Shown here: piece after piece, positions 16,178 to 23,558 of the stretch
Numbering within the stretch: position 1 is the first letter of the stretch
How the letters are laid out: every line of letters starts with the position of its first letter
Assembly: GCA_910579745.1 (NCBI GenBank)
Contig: CAJTVH010000033.1
Span: 1 to 29,630, forward strand
DNA: 29,630 nucleotides
Direction: 5' to 3'
Source of the DNA: an uncultured Clostridia bacterium
GTDB taxonomy: Bacteria > Bacillota > Clostridia > Lachnospirales > CAG-274
Made by a program: the position numbers and the translations under genes
Notes under the pieces: generated by a model
Told to the model about the DNA's origin: nothing
Seen by the model: only the letters and a program-made list of their open reading frames with translations
The model's database searches: none

Positions 16178-17146
16178 ATGAAAAAAATAAAATGCGCTTC
16201 TTTTTTTGCGGGTGTCGGCGGAATAGATAAAGGATTTGAGAATACTGGAATATTTGAAACAATTTATGCAAACGAACTTGACCCTTATCCTGCTGAAACA
16301 TTTGAATTAAATTTTAGCTTGAAAGTAGATTGCCGTGATATACGTAATGTATGTTCTGATGAAATTCCGGATTTTGATGTATTGCTTGCGGGGTTTCCTT
16401 GCCAAGCTTTTAGTGTAGCTGGATATAGACAGGGTTTTGATGATGAAAAAGGCAGAGGAATTTTATTTTTTGAGCTTATCCGTATAATAAAAGCTAAAAA
16501 ACCTGAAATTGTATTTTTGGAAAATGTAAAAAATTTAGTAGGACATGACAACGGTAATACTTTTAGGGTTATCATTAATAAATTGAAAAAAGAAAATTAT
16601 TTTATTAAATTTTCCGTATTAAACGCAATGGAATACGGCAATATTCCGCAAAACAGAGAAAGAATTTACATAGTAGCCTTTAAGGACAAAGAAATGTACC
16701 ATAAATTTAATTTTCCTATGCCAGTTGAATTAACAACTAAATTATCCGATATTATAGATTTCAATTCTAAAATAGATCAAAAATATTATTATACTCATGG
16801 CAAATATAAAGGAGAAATATACGAAAAATTGATTGAAGCAATGGACGATGATAAAGCAATATATCAATGGCGAAGAAAATATGTAAGAAAAAATAAAAAT
16901 GGTGTAGTACCAACTTTGACAGCTAATCAAGGTGAAGGCGGTCATAACGTATGCATCATAAAGACCAAAAATGGAATACGAAAAATGACACCTCATGAGT
17001 GTTTTAATGCACAAGGGTTTCCAAAATCTTTTAAACTTCCATTGAATATGAGCGATACAAGATTGTATAAACAAGCAGGAAACTCCGTTTGTGTATCAGT
17101 TATAAACAGGATTGCTGAAGAAATAAAAAAAGCATATATAAACTAA
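16178..17146 (+). CDS. C5-cytosine DNA methyltransferase of the restriction module
   Basis: The protein has 322 residues from ATG at 16178, preceded by GAAAGG at a good distance; an in-frame TTG at 16160 is unlikely to be the start. The motifs are in canonical order: I (FFAGVGGIDKGFE, residues 9-21), IV (GFPCQAFSVAG, catalytic C75), VI (FLENVKNL), VIII (QNRERIYIV), then a target-recognition region (about 180-255), IX (VVPTLTANQGEGGHN) and X (KQAGNSVCVSVINRIAEEI). There is no N-terminal helix-turn-helix extension, so unlike some C5 methyltransferases it has no obvious regulator domain. It methylates the site cut by the upstream endonuclease, predicted GCNGC. Base composition is more AT-rich than the flanking core genes, consistent with acquisition. 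Confidence 0.95.
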   Translation: MKKIKCASFFAGVGGIDKGFENTGIFETIYANELDPYPAETFELNFSLKVDCRDIRNVCSDEIPDFDVLLAGFPCQAFSVAGYRQGFDDEKGRGILFFELIRIIKAKKPEIVFLENVKNLVGHDNGNTFRVIINKLKKENYFIKFSVLNAMEYGNIPQNRERIYIVAFKDKEMYHKFNFPMPVELTTKLSDIIDFNSKIDQKYYYTHGKYKGEIYEKLIEAMDDDKAIYQWRRKYVRKNKNGVVPTLTANQGEGGHNVCIIKTKNGIRKMTPHECFNAQGFPKSFKLPLNMSDTRLYKQAGNSVCVSVINRIAEEIKKAYIN

Positions 17147-17164
17147 AGCAGGGATAATTAAACT

Positions 17165-17590
17165 ATGGATAATCATTCAAAAAAAGTCAGAAGCTACAAT
17201 ATGTCACAAATAAGAAGCACAGATTCAAAGCCCGAAACAATAGTAAGAAAATATCTGTTTTCAAAGGGATTGCGATATAGAAAAAATGTAAAAACACTGC
17301 CTGGAAAGCCCGATATTGTATTGGCAAAATATAAAACTATTGTCTTTATTAATGGCTGTTTTTGGCATGGACATCAAAATTGTAAGTATTTTGTAATGCC
17401 AAAATCCAATACCGAATATTGGGATAAAAAAATATCAAATAATATTGCTCGTGATAGAATAACTTATCAAAAATTATCTGAATTAGGCTGGAATGTGATT
17501 ATTGTTTGGGAATGTCAATTAAAAAAAGATAAACGGGAAAATACACTGGAATCTTTATATTATAATATTCTTAGAAACATCAAACGCTAA
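17165..17590 (+). CDS. vsr: Very short patch repair (Vsr) endonuclease
   Basis: The protein has 141 residues, the usual family length. The N-terminus (VRSYNMSQIRSTDSKPE) is characteristic. The metal-binding aspartate is D50 in GKPDIVL; F66-W67, which wedge into the mismatch, are followed by H68, H70 and C73 in FWHGHQNC; and a C-terminal cysteine in VWECQL completes the zinc site. Vsr nicks next to T in T:G mismatches that arise when 5-methylcytosine deaminates, here protecting the methyltransferase's own sites. The gene starts 18 bases after the methyltransferase and is surely co-transcribed. Its ribosome binding site (GCAGGGAT) is weak. Identification is firm. Confidence 0.96.
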   Translation: MDNHSKKVRSYNMSQIRSTDSKPETIVRKYLFSKGLRYRKNVKTLPGKPDIVLAKYKTIVFINGCFWHGHQNCKYFVMPKSNTEYWDKKISNNIARDRITYQKLSELGWNVIIVWECQLKKDKRENTLESLYYNILRNIKR

Positions 17591-17985
17591 TTATGTAAAT
17601 AATAGGTTATTAAAAATAAATTAATTAGATATATTTGCTTTCGATAAATCTATTTATAAAAGTTTAATTTTATTTTTGTATTTTTTACCTTTTCTCAAAA
17701 TGATAAGGATATTTTTACTTTATTTATTTGTTTTTAATTGACATCTAAAATACGATTTTAAACACTTTTATAATGGCAGCCTATTACAAAGTTATGTGAT
17801 TATGAAAAAATAGTTTATCCCTTAAAACGCCCTTTATTTTTTATCATATCTGACAGCCTGCTGTAGCTTTAGTCTGCCATTGAACCCTTTTATTTTTTGT
17901 GATAATATTAAATATATACAGACAGCGGGGCAAAGACTATTTGTATTTTGTCTTATAAAAATACTTTAAATATAATAGTAAGCTT

Positions 17986-18004
17986 CCGCGCTTAAAAAGC
18001 GCGG
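17986..18004. repeat. Perfect 8-bp hairpin, possible dispersed element
   Basis: CCGCGCTT pairs with AAGCGCGG across AAA. The centre CGCTTAAAAAGCG and the bases following it recur at 14306-14340. No T-run follows, so it is not an obvious terminator. Confidence 0.55.
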
Positions 18005-18102
18005 GCCTCACTCTGTCGGTTAAACCCATCGTCTGATAGTTACGTAAAACACCTCATAAGTATAATAATAATAAAAATAATCTCTCGAAATACCCTAGAG
18101 AG

Positions 18103-18253
18103 TATCTGAAAACAAAAATACGCGCGAAAAATTATAAAAAATAAAACGAAACAGAAAGGCTATTCTGTTTAATTGAACCGTTTTCGTTTATTTTTTAATA
18201 ATTTTTTGGATACTTCACTTATATAACTGATAGCTTATGATAGTTTTCAGATA
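18103..18253. repeat. 151-base nested imperfect inverted repeat (MITE-like)
   Basis: The outer arms TATCTGAAAAC (18103-18113) and GTTTTCAGATA (18243-18253) are perfect. Inside, an AT-rich arm at about 18127-18152 pairs with about 18181-18206 with single-base gaps. At the centre ACAGAA/TTCTGT (18151-18156 with 18163-18168) forms a further hairpin. CCCTA occurs a few bases outside both ends. It could be a small non-autonomous element or simply a folded intergenic sequence. Confidence 0.5.
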
Positions 18254-18346
18254 GGCCCTAAGTACGTTTTTACCATAAATCATTTTTATTTTAAGCCTTA
18301 TGGTGTTTTCATAGATTATTTCCATAAAACAAAGGAGAATAAAAAA

Positions 18347-19177
18347 ATGTCAGTAAAACTTGTAGCCATAGACTGCGACAACACTTTGTTAAACAGTAAA
18401 GGGCATATAACAGAGGAAAATAAGGAAACAATACAATATTTAAAGAAAAAAGGCGTTGAGTTTATAATTGCCACGGGAAGAAACGATATTCTCGTGGCGG
18501 ATTATATAGACGAGCTTGGGATAGAAGCCCCCATAATAGGCTGTAACGGAGCGTCAATAAGAAAACTTAAAGAAAATAAAATGCTAAGTTACAGTCCAAT
18601 CTCAAAAAACTCATTAAAGCTTGTTATAGAATACTGTGAGAAAAATAAGCTCCCCTTTAGGGCGTTTTCAATGAAAAAAGGATTCTCAAACAATAAGGAA
18701 TCAATAAAAGAAGTTCTTGAGCAGATTTTATCAAAGTACACAAAAATTTTAAAAAACAATATCTCATACGAGCTTATAGAAGACCTCTCCTATTTAACCG
18801 AAAATGAGGAAATCATAAAAGTCGTGCTTGTTAATAACGATTTTGAGCTTATAAAAAAATATCAAAAAGATTTAAAAGACGTAGAGGGTATAGATACATG
18901 CCGTTCGGCTGTAAACTGCCTTGACATATGCGCTTTCGGAGTCTCAAAAGGAACCGCTTTTAAAAAGTACGCCGAAATGTTAAAAATAGACAGAGAGGAA
19001 ACAGCCGCTTTCGGAGACTCCGAAAATGATCTCTCAATGATAAAATACGCTGGTATAGGAATCGCCATGGAAAACGGCGACGATGAGGTAAAAGCCGCCG
19101 CCGACGTCATAACTTCCTCAAACGATGAAAGCGGCGTGGCAAAAGCCCTTAAAAAAATATTCTCGGAATATTTTTAA
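18347..19177 (+). CDS. Cof-type HAD-superfamily phosphatase
   Basis: The protein has 276 residues, ATG behind AAAGGAG. HAD motif I is D9-C-D11-NT in VAIDCDNTLL; motif II is the IIATGRN segment (about 39-45); and motif IV is FGDSENDLSMI with D224 and D228. The large insertion between motifs II and III (about residues 80-190) is the cap of the Cof/IIB subfamily, which dephosphorylates sugar phosphates, flavin nucleotides and similar small molecules in the cytosol. The physiological substrate cannot be predicted. It stands alone between the repeat-rich region and its own terminator (19203-19250). Confidence 0.92.
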   Translation: MSVKLVAIDCDNTLLNSKGHITEENKETIQYLKKKGVEFIIATGRNDILVADYIDELGIEAPIIGCNGASIRKLKENKMLSYSPISKNSLKLVIEYCEKNKLPFRAFSMKKGFSNNKESIKEVLEQILSKYTKILKNNISYELIEDLSYLTENEEIIKVVLVNNDFELIKKYQKDLKDVEGIDTCRSAVNCLDICAFGVSKGTAFKKYAEMLKIDREETAAFGDSENDLSMIKYAGIGIAMENGDDEVKAAADVITSSNDESGVAKALKKIFSEYF

Positions 19178-19202
19178 AAACCTGTCTGACAATAAAATTA
19201 TA

Positions 19203-19250
19203 AAAACCCGATGTAAGTCATTTTTTTAAAATTGATTTACATCGGGTTTT
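19203..19250 (+). terminator. Terminator after the HAD gene
   Basis: AAAACCCGATGTAA (19203-19216) pairs with TTACATCGGGTTTT (19237-19250). Extra pairs and one G-U extend the stem inward, and the plus strand ends in TTTT. Confidence 0.85.
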
Positions 19251-19318
19251 CACATTTCCCGCTCTTTCGAATATTATAAATATATATTAAAAGAAAAGCC
19301 GATTATATCAATCTATAG

Positions 19319-19385
19319 CTAAACAATAAAGATTTCTTGCATATCAGGTTTATTATGGTCTCCTCGCTCATTCTTTATTGTTTAG
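19319..19385. repeat. 14-bp perfect inverted repeat with a 39-base loop
   Basis: CTAAACAATAAAGA (19319-19332) and TCTTTATTGTTTAG (19372-19385) are exact reverse complements. It lies between the HAD terminator and the structured leader of murA. No gene or T-run is associated with it. Confidence 0.6.
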
Positions 19386-19417
19386 ACATATAGTCAAAAA
19401 AATTTAAAAACAAACTC

Positions 19418-19516
19418 GGCGGATGAAAATCCTTTTCGCTGTGTTAGAGTCGGTCGGCATAAGCACAGGCTTGCCTCTCCCTCCTCCGACCTGCGAAAAA
19501 TAATTTTCATCCCGCC
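19418..19516 (+). ncRNA. Nested-stem RNA element upstream of murA (candidate cis-regulatory leader)
   Basis: Four stems nest in order. P1 is 19418-19430 with 19503-19516 (GGCGGATGAAAAT against ATTTTCATcCCGCC, one bulged C). P2 is TTTTCGC/GCGAAAA (19433-19439, 19493-19499). P3 is GTCGG/CCGAC (19449-19453, 19486-19490). P4 is 19456-19464 with 19469-19475, with a two-base bulge and ACAG loop. A pyrimidine run at 19476-19485 stays unpaired; its CCCTCC (19479-19484) can pair with GGAGGG of the murA ribosome binding site at 19580-19585. No known riboswitch class was recognised. It could instead be a dispersed repeat unrelated to murA. The strand is inferred from the position of murA. Confidence 0.45.
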
Positions 19517-19592
19517 TACTTTCGCTTTTTCTCAAATACTTTAACTATAAGATTGTTATAAGGCTTTTTTATAAATTCGGGAGGGCAAAATT

Positions 19593-20864
19593 TTGGGCGA
19601 ATATATAATTACGGGAAACAAGAAATTAAAAGGAACCGTCACGGTAAACGGCAGTAAAAACGCCGTTCTTCCCATATTAGCGGCCACGGTGTTAAACGGC
19701 AGCGTAAATATTCTTGAGAACTGCCCCGAAATTTCCGATACAAAAACCTCTATAGATATATTAAAGCATATAGGATGCGACATAGAAACGGAAAATAAAA
19801 CGATAATAGTAAACTCGTCTAATGTAAAATGCGCGGAAATACCCTCGGAACTTGTAAAAAAAATGCGTTCGTCAATAATATTTATGGGGCCTCTTCTCAC
19901 CCGCTTTAAAAAAGCTGTATTGTCGCACCCAGGCGGATGTGAGCTTGGAAAAAGACCGATAGACTTACACCTTTCGGCGTTCAGGAAAATGGGCGCTGAA
20001 ATAACCGAGGAAAACGATATAATTACTTGTACCTGCGATAAGTTAAGCGGCTGTGATATAACTTTAGACTTTCCAAGCGTCGGGGCGACCCAAAATATAA
20101 TATTAGCGGCGGTTTTGGCGGAGGGTACGACCGTAATATCAAACTGCGCCAAAGAACCTGAGATAACAGACCTTTGCCGATACTTGACAAAAATAGGCGC
20201 CAAAATAGAGGGCGGCGGAACATCTGAGATAAAAATAAGCGGAGTTGAAAAATTAAAACCAGCCCGCCACACAATTCTGCCCGACAGAATAGAGGCGGGA
20301 ACCTATATGATTATGGCGGCGGCGACAGGCGGTAAAGTATTAATAAAAAACGTCTTCCCTCACCATCTTTCCGTCCTTAGCGATATACTGTCGAAAATGG
20401 GCTGTAAAATAAAAACAACCCCTTCCACAATATTAATAAAAGCCCCGTCTAAACTTAATAACATACCTTTTATACAGACTCTGCCCTACCCTGGCGTCCC
20501 CACCGACTTACAGCCGCAGCTAACAGCCCTTTCGGCTGTATCTAAAGGTATGTGCTCTTTTGAGGAAACAATTTTTGAAAGCAGAACGGCTCATATAAAC
20601 GAGCTTTTAAAAATGGGCGCCGATATTTCCTTAAAAAATGAATGTGAGTTTACTGTAAAAGGAGTCCCCTGTCTTTACGGGGCGGAAGTCTCGGCAAAAG
20701 ATTTAAGAGGCGGGGCGGCGCTTATAACAGCGGCTCTTCGGGCGGAAGGCGTGACACATGTTAAAAACTCGTGCCATATAGAAAGAGGATATGAGAATAT
20801 AGTCGAAAATTTATCGGGTTTAGGGGTAAATATTACTTTAAAAAACAGTTCCGATGTTGTATAA
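19593..20864 (+). CDS. murA: UDP-N-acetylglucosamine 1-carboxyvinyltransferase
   Basis: The protein has 423 residues, the usual length. It catalyses the first committed step of peptidoglycan precursor synthesis, adding enolpyruvate from PEP to UDP-GlcNAc in the cytosol. The N-terminal NGSKNAVLPILAA segment is the family motif. The catalytic cysteine that fosfomycin attacks is C116 in HPGGCELGKRPIDLHL, so a fosfomycin-sensitive form is expected. The start is TTG at 19593, eight bases after GGGAGGG; no ATG gives the conserved GEYIITGNKKLKG beginning. It heads a murA-ftsQ-ftsZ run. The TTG start and the structured leader together suggest control of translation. Clostridia often carry two MurA paralogues; which one this is cannot be told. 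Confidence 0.96.
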   Translation: MGEYIITGNKKLKGTVTVNGSKNAVLPILAATVLNGSVNILENCPEISDTKTSIDILKHIGCDIETENKTIIVNSSNVKCAEIPSELVKKMRSSIIFMGPLLTRFKKAVLSHPGGCELGKRPIDLHLSAFRKMGAEITEENDIITCTCDKLSGCDITLDFPSVGATQNIILAAVLAEGTTVISNCAKEPEITDLCRYLTKIGAKIEGGGTSEIKISGVEKLKPARHTILPDRIEAGTYMIMAAATGGKVLIKNVFPHHLSVLSDILSKMGCKIKTTPSTILIKAPSKLNNIPFIQTLPYPGVPTDLQPQLTALSAVSKGMCSFEETIFESRTAHINELLKMGADISLKNECEFTVKGVPCLYGAEVSAKDLRGGAALITAALRAEGVTHVKNSCHIERGYENIVENLSGLGVNITLKNSSDVV

Positions 20865-20976
20865 TGATATATATAGGTATTCGCTGTTTAAAAGTCCGTG
20901 TCATCAATAAATGACGGCGATACTCAATCACCGTCCGTATATCATCTTTTACAGCTTACGGAAGAAGGAATTTTTT

Positions 20977-21693
20977 ATGAGAAAACTATCGTTAAAAATC
21001 TTTATAGGCGTATGCGTTATTATCCTTATAATTATAGGGATAATGCTCTGCCCTTACTTTTATATCAAAAAAATAAATATCACGGGAAACGGTATTGTTT
21101 CCCGTGAGGATATTTTAAAAACGTCCGGGCTTGACTCCCCTGACGTAAACCTTTACGCTTTTAACTCATTCTCGGCCGAGGAAAACCTGCTTAAAAATCC
21201 CTACATAGGCTCCGTCTCATTCCAAAGAACCTTTCCTGACACTCTCTCGATAGATATAAAAGAAAGAAAGCCATGCGGATATATCCCCTATACCAACACA
21301 TTTTTATTCATGGATAACGAGGGCAGAATACTCGACTCAAAATCATATTACACAAACCCGCTGCCCGTCGTTTACGGATTAAATTTTAACAACTTTACCC
21401 TCGGTGAAAAACTTAATGTTACCGAGCCTGAGAAACTTCAGACCGTGGTTGATTTGTCAAGACTTATGGATACGTATAATTTAACTGAGCAAGTAGTCAG
21501 GCTCGACGTGTCCAATACTTACGACATACACCTGTATGTAAATAACATAGACGTGGTTATAGGCGAATTTACCGACGTAAACTGGAAAATAGGGGCTCTG
21601 AGCGAGATAATAAAAAAACTTTCCCCTGACGATAAAGGTATACTCGACATAAGCTCCCCAAATAAAACTCCCGCTTTTAAATATTTAACATAA
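20977..21693 (+). CDS. ftsQ: Cell division protein FtsQ/DivIB
   Basis: The protein has 238 residues from ATG at 20977 (MRKLSLKIF), placed behind GAAGGAA. Frames starting further upstream (20911) would add a non-conserved extension and lack a ribosome site. A short basic cytoplasmic tail is followed by one membrane helix (about 8-28, FIGVCVIILIIIGIMLC). An extracellular POTRA domain (about 30-100) follows, with YIKKINITGNGIVSREDIL, NPYIGSVSFQRTFPDTLSIDIKER, and then the beta domain. FtsQ/DivIB scaffolds the FtsL-FtsB septal complex and activates septal wall synthesis. Its position between murA and ftsZ is common in Clostridia. Confidence 0.93.
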   Translation: MRKLSLKIFIGVCVIILIIIGIMLCPYFYIKKINITGNGIVSREDILKTSGLDSPDVNLYAFNSFSAEENLLKNPYIGSVSFQRTFPDTLSIDIKERKPCGYIPYTNTFLFMDNEGRILDSKSYYTNPLPVVYGLNFNNFTLGEKLNVTEPEKLQTVVDLSRLMDTYNLTEQVVRLDVSNTYDIHLYVNNIDVVIGEFTDVNWKIGALSEIIKKLSPDDKGILDISSPNKTPAFKYLT

Positions 21694-21699
21694 AGTATA

Positions 21700-21811
21700 T
21701 TTAGAGCCTGTCTGATTCCCTCTGTGTCATGACTTTTATTTATAGCGAACCAATAAAAACTTGAACAGATAAGCTCTAAAAAAATTGATATATTAAAGAA
21801 TCTTTTATTGG
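21700..21811. repeat. Overlapping inverted repeats in the ftsQ-ftsZ gap
   Basis: TTTAGAGC and the following bases (21700-21714) pair with 21766-21780 ending GCTCTAAA, with two imperfect positions. A second pair, CCAATAAAA (21750-21758) and TTTTATTGG (21803-21811), overlaps the first, so both cannot form at once. The gap (21694-22109) contains no gene; the rest of it is the ftsZ promoter and leader. Confidence 0.5.
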
Positions 21812-21874
21812 CTGTCATTAAAAATCTCGCGAATTGGCACAAAATTATTTTCCTGGTTTTGGTATATTTTTTCC

Positions 21875-21903
21875 TTGACAAAAATAACTTTTTTATGTAA
21901 TAT
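21875..21903 (+). promoter_or_regulatory. ftsZ promoter
   Basis: Perfect TTGACA (21875-21880), 17 bases, then TAATAT (21898-21903). The expected leader to the GTG at 22110 is about 200 bases. It contains AGTTTAT/ATAAACT (21978-21997) and AAAAAC/GTTTTT (22001-22016) hairpins in a row, but no coding frame. Confidence 0.82.
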
Positions 21904-22109
21904 TAGATATTATGGGGTATATTAATGCTTTACTTGATTACTACAAATTTTTCATCGCGACCTTAAACCATAGGACAAGTTTATTTTTTGATAAACTCAG
22001 AAAAACGTCGGTTTTTAGTTTTCTTAATTTAAGTTTTTTAAATTTTAAAGCGGCGTTTCTTTAATGACATATAGTTTGTTTTCTGATTATTTTATTTGGA
22101 GGGATAGCA

Positions 22110-23393
22110 GTGTTGGATATAAGCAACGACGATTTCGGCGAAGCAAAGATTCTGGTTATAGGTGTCGGCGGCGGGGGGAATAACGCCGTAGACAGAATGA
22201 TCAGCGACGGTATTAAAAATATAAGCTTTATTTCAGTAAACACCGATAATAAGGTGCTTTCAAAAAGCCTTTCCGATATTAAAATCCAAATCGGTATAAA
22301 ATCGACAAAAGGTTTGGGCGCGGGCGGTCGCCCTGAAATTGGGAAAGAGGCCGCTCAGGAATCTAAAGAGGAAATCGCCTCGGCCATTTCCGATTACGAT
22401 ATGATATTCGTTACGGCCGGAATGGGCGGCGGAACAGGTACGGGCGCCGCTCCTATAATAGCGGGAATAGCTAAGGAAAAAGGTATTCTCACCGTCGGGG
22501 TTGTTACAAAGCCTTTTGCTTTCGAAGGTCCTGTACGTATGAAAAACGCTTTAAACGGTATAGAGGAACTTAAAAAATCTGTCGATACATTAATTGTAAT
22601 CCCAAACCAAAAGCTTATGGAAATCGCCGACAAAGACACGTCTATGCTTCAGGCGTTTAAAATGGCGGATGACGTCCTTATGCAGGGCGTAACCGGTATA
22701 TCAGACCTTATATCAAATCCAGGCGTGATAAACGTTGACTTCGCCGATGTCCGCTCAATTATGGCGGATAAAGGACTCGCCCATTTAGGTGTCGGGCACT
22801 CAAAAGGAAAAGATAAAGCGAGAACGGCGGCTGAGCTTGCTATCCGCTCTCCGCTTTTGGAAACGTCTATAGAGGGTGCGAAAAGCGTTATAATAAACGT
22901 TACAGGCGGTACGGATTTAGGTATGCTTGAGACAAATAACGCGGCTGAATTTATAAATTCTTTAATTGACCCTGAGGCGGAAGTTATCTTTGGAACGTCT
23001 TTTAATGATTCTTTAAGTGATGAGGTTATAGTAACCGTTGTGGCTACTGGTCTTTCCTCCGATGATATGCCAAGAATCCGTCCTATACAGCAAAACGCGA
23101 TTTCTGAACAGCAGCAGCCTGTTAATCAACAGCCGTTTCCAGGAACTCAGCCCGTTAATCAACAGCCTCAGCCTATTAGTCAGCAGCCGCTTACAGGTGG
23201 TGTTCAGCCCGTTAATCAGCAGCCTCAGCCTGTTAATCCTGTTCCTCAGACACAGGGTGCCGTATATTATAATGAGGTTCAGCCTATCGCTCCATCGAAC
23301 GAGCCTAAAGAAGCTAATCTCGGAAATATAAGGGATTCCGTAAAAGGAAGAGAAATCCTTGATATTCCCGACTTTTTAAAACGTCGTAAATAA
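22110..23393 (+). CDS. ftsZ: Cell division GTPase FtsZ
   Basis: The protein has 427 residues. GTG start six bases after GGAGGG. The tubulin-like GTPase domain begins with VIGVGGGGNNAVDRM; the nucleotide-binding signature GGGTGTGAAP lies near residue 105, and NGIEELKKSVDTLIVIPNQKL is typical. The second globular domain ends near residue 318. A glutamine/proline-rich linker (about 325-395) contains repeated QPVNQQP blocks. The end, LDIPDFLKRRK, is the conserved peptide that binds FtsA, SepF and other partners. FtsZ forms the cytokinetic ring at mid-cell. It has its own strong promoter and a long leader. Confidence 0.98.
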   Translation: MLDISNDDFGEAKILVIGVGGGGNNAVDRMISDGIKNISFISVNTDNKVLSKSLSDIKIQIGIKSTKGLGAGGRPEIGKEAAQESKEEIASAISDYDMIFVTAGMGGGTGTGAAPIIAGIAKEKGILTVGVVTKPFAFEGPVRMKNALNGIEELKKSVDTLIVIPNQKLMEIADKDTSMLQAFKMADDVLMQGVTGISDLISNPGVINVDFADVRSIMADKGLAHLGVGHSKGKDKARTAAELAIRSPLLETSIEGAKSVIINVTGGTDLGMLETNNAAEFINSLIDPEAEVIFGTSFNDSLSDEVIVTVVATGLSSDDMPRIRPIQQNAISEQQQPVNQQPFPGTQPVNQQPQPISQQPLTGGVQPVNQQPQPVNPVPQTQGAVYYNEVQPIAPSNEPKEANLGNIRDSVKGREILDIPDFLKRRK

Positions 23394-23440
23394 AAAATAA
23401 ATAACATAATATCCGCTGAAAAGCAGCGATATACATTTTT

Positions 23441-23469
23441 TAAATCCCCCGTTAAAAACGGGGGATTTA
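23441..23469. terminator. GC-rich hairpin after ftsZ
   Basis: TAAATCCCCCGTT (23441-23453) pairs perfectly with AACGGGGGATTTA (23457-23469) across AAA. The T-run after it on the plus strand is short, so it may act mainly as a transcript-end stabiliser or weak terminator between ftsZ and the convergent rpsR. Confidence 0.65.
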
Positions 23470-23492
23470 ATTTATACAAAATTACGTCAATT

Positions 23493-23533
23493 AAAAAACC
23501 GTATTATACAATTTAAAAAATCATATAACACGG
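23493..23533 (-). terminator. Terminator of the rpsF-ssb-rpsR operon
   Basis: On the minus strand CCGTGTTATA (23533-23524) pairs with TATAATACGG (23508-23499), one G-U, followed directly by TTTTTT (23498-23493). It lies 25 bases after the rpsR stop. Confidence 0.82.
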
Positions 23534-23558
23534 CTTTGATTTTTTATAATCAATCAGC

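Larger units (their letters stand above)
17591..18346. other. 756-base gene-free region rich in inverted repeats
   Basis: No open frame with a start and ribosome binding site was seen on either strand. Contents: AT-rich sequence right after vsr; two similar CCTTTATTTTTT-type stretches near 17828 and 17885; a CCGCGCTT-AAA-AAGCGCGG hairpin (17986-18004); and a long nested inverted repeat (18103-18253). No integrase, transposase or tRNA gene is present to explain how the upstream restriction module arrived. Confidence 0.55.

Noticed and set aside
15352..18346. Attachment sites or a transposon around the restriction module
   Set aside because: I found no convincing flanking direct repeats, tRNA end, integrase or transposase, only short inverted repeats, so no mobile element boundary is claimed.
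19418..19516. T-box, SRP RNA or 6S RNA before murA
   Set aside because: No T-box sequence with its specifier and antiterminator, no SRP loop signature, and too short for a 6S RNA. It is kept only as an unclassified structured element.
20898..21107. Open frame overlapping the start of ftsQ
   Set aside because: No ribosome site; it overlaps the conserved ftsQ start region in another frame and resembles nothing.
23100..23265. Repeats in the FtsZ linker as a CRISPR-like array
   Set aside because: The repeats are coding, in frame, of irregular spacing and have no unique spacers. No CRISPR array or cas gene was seen anywhere in the window.
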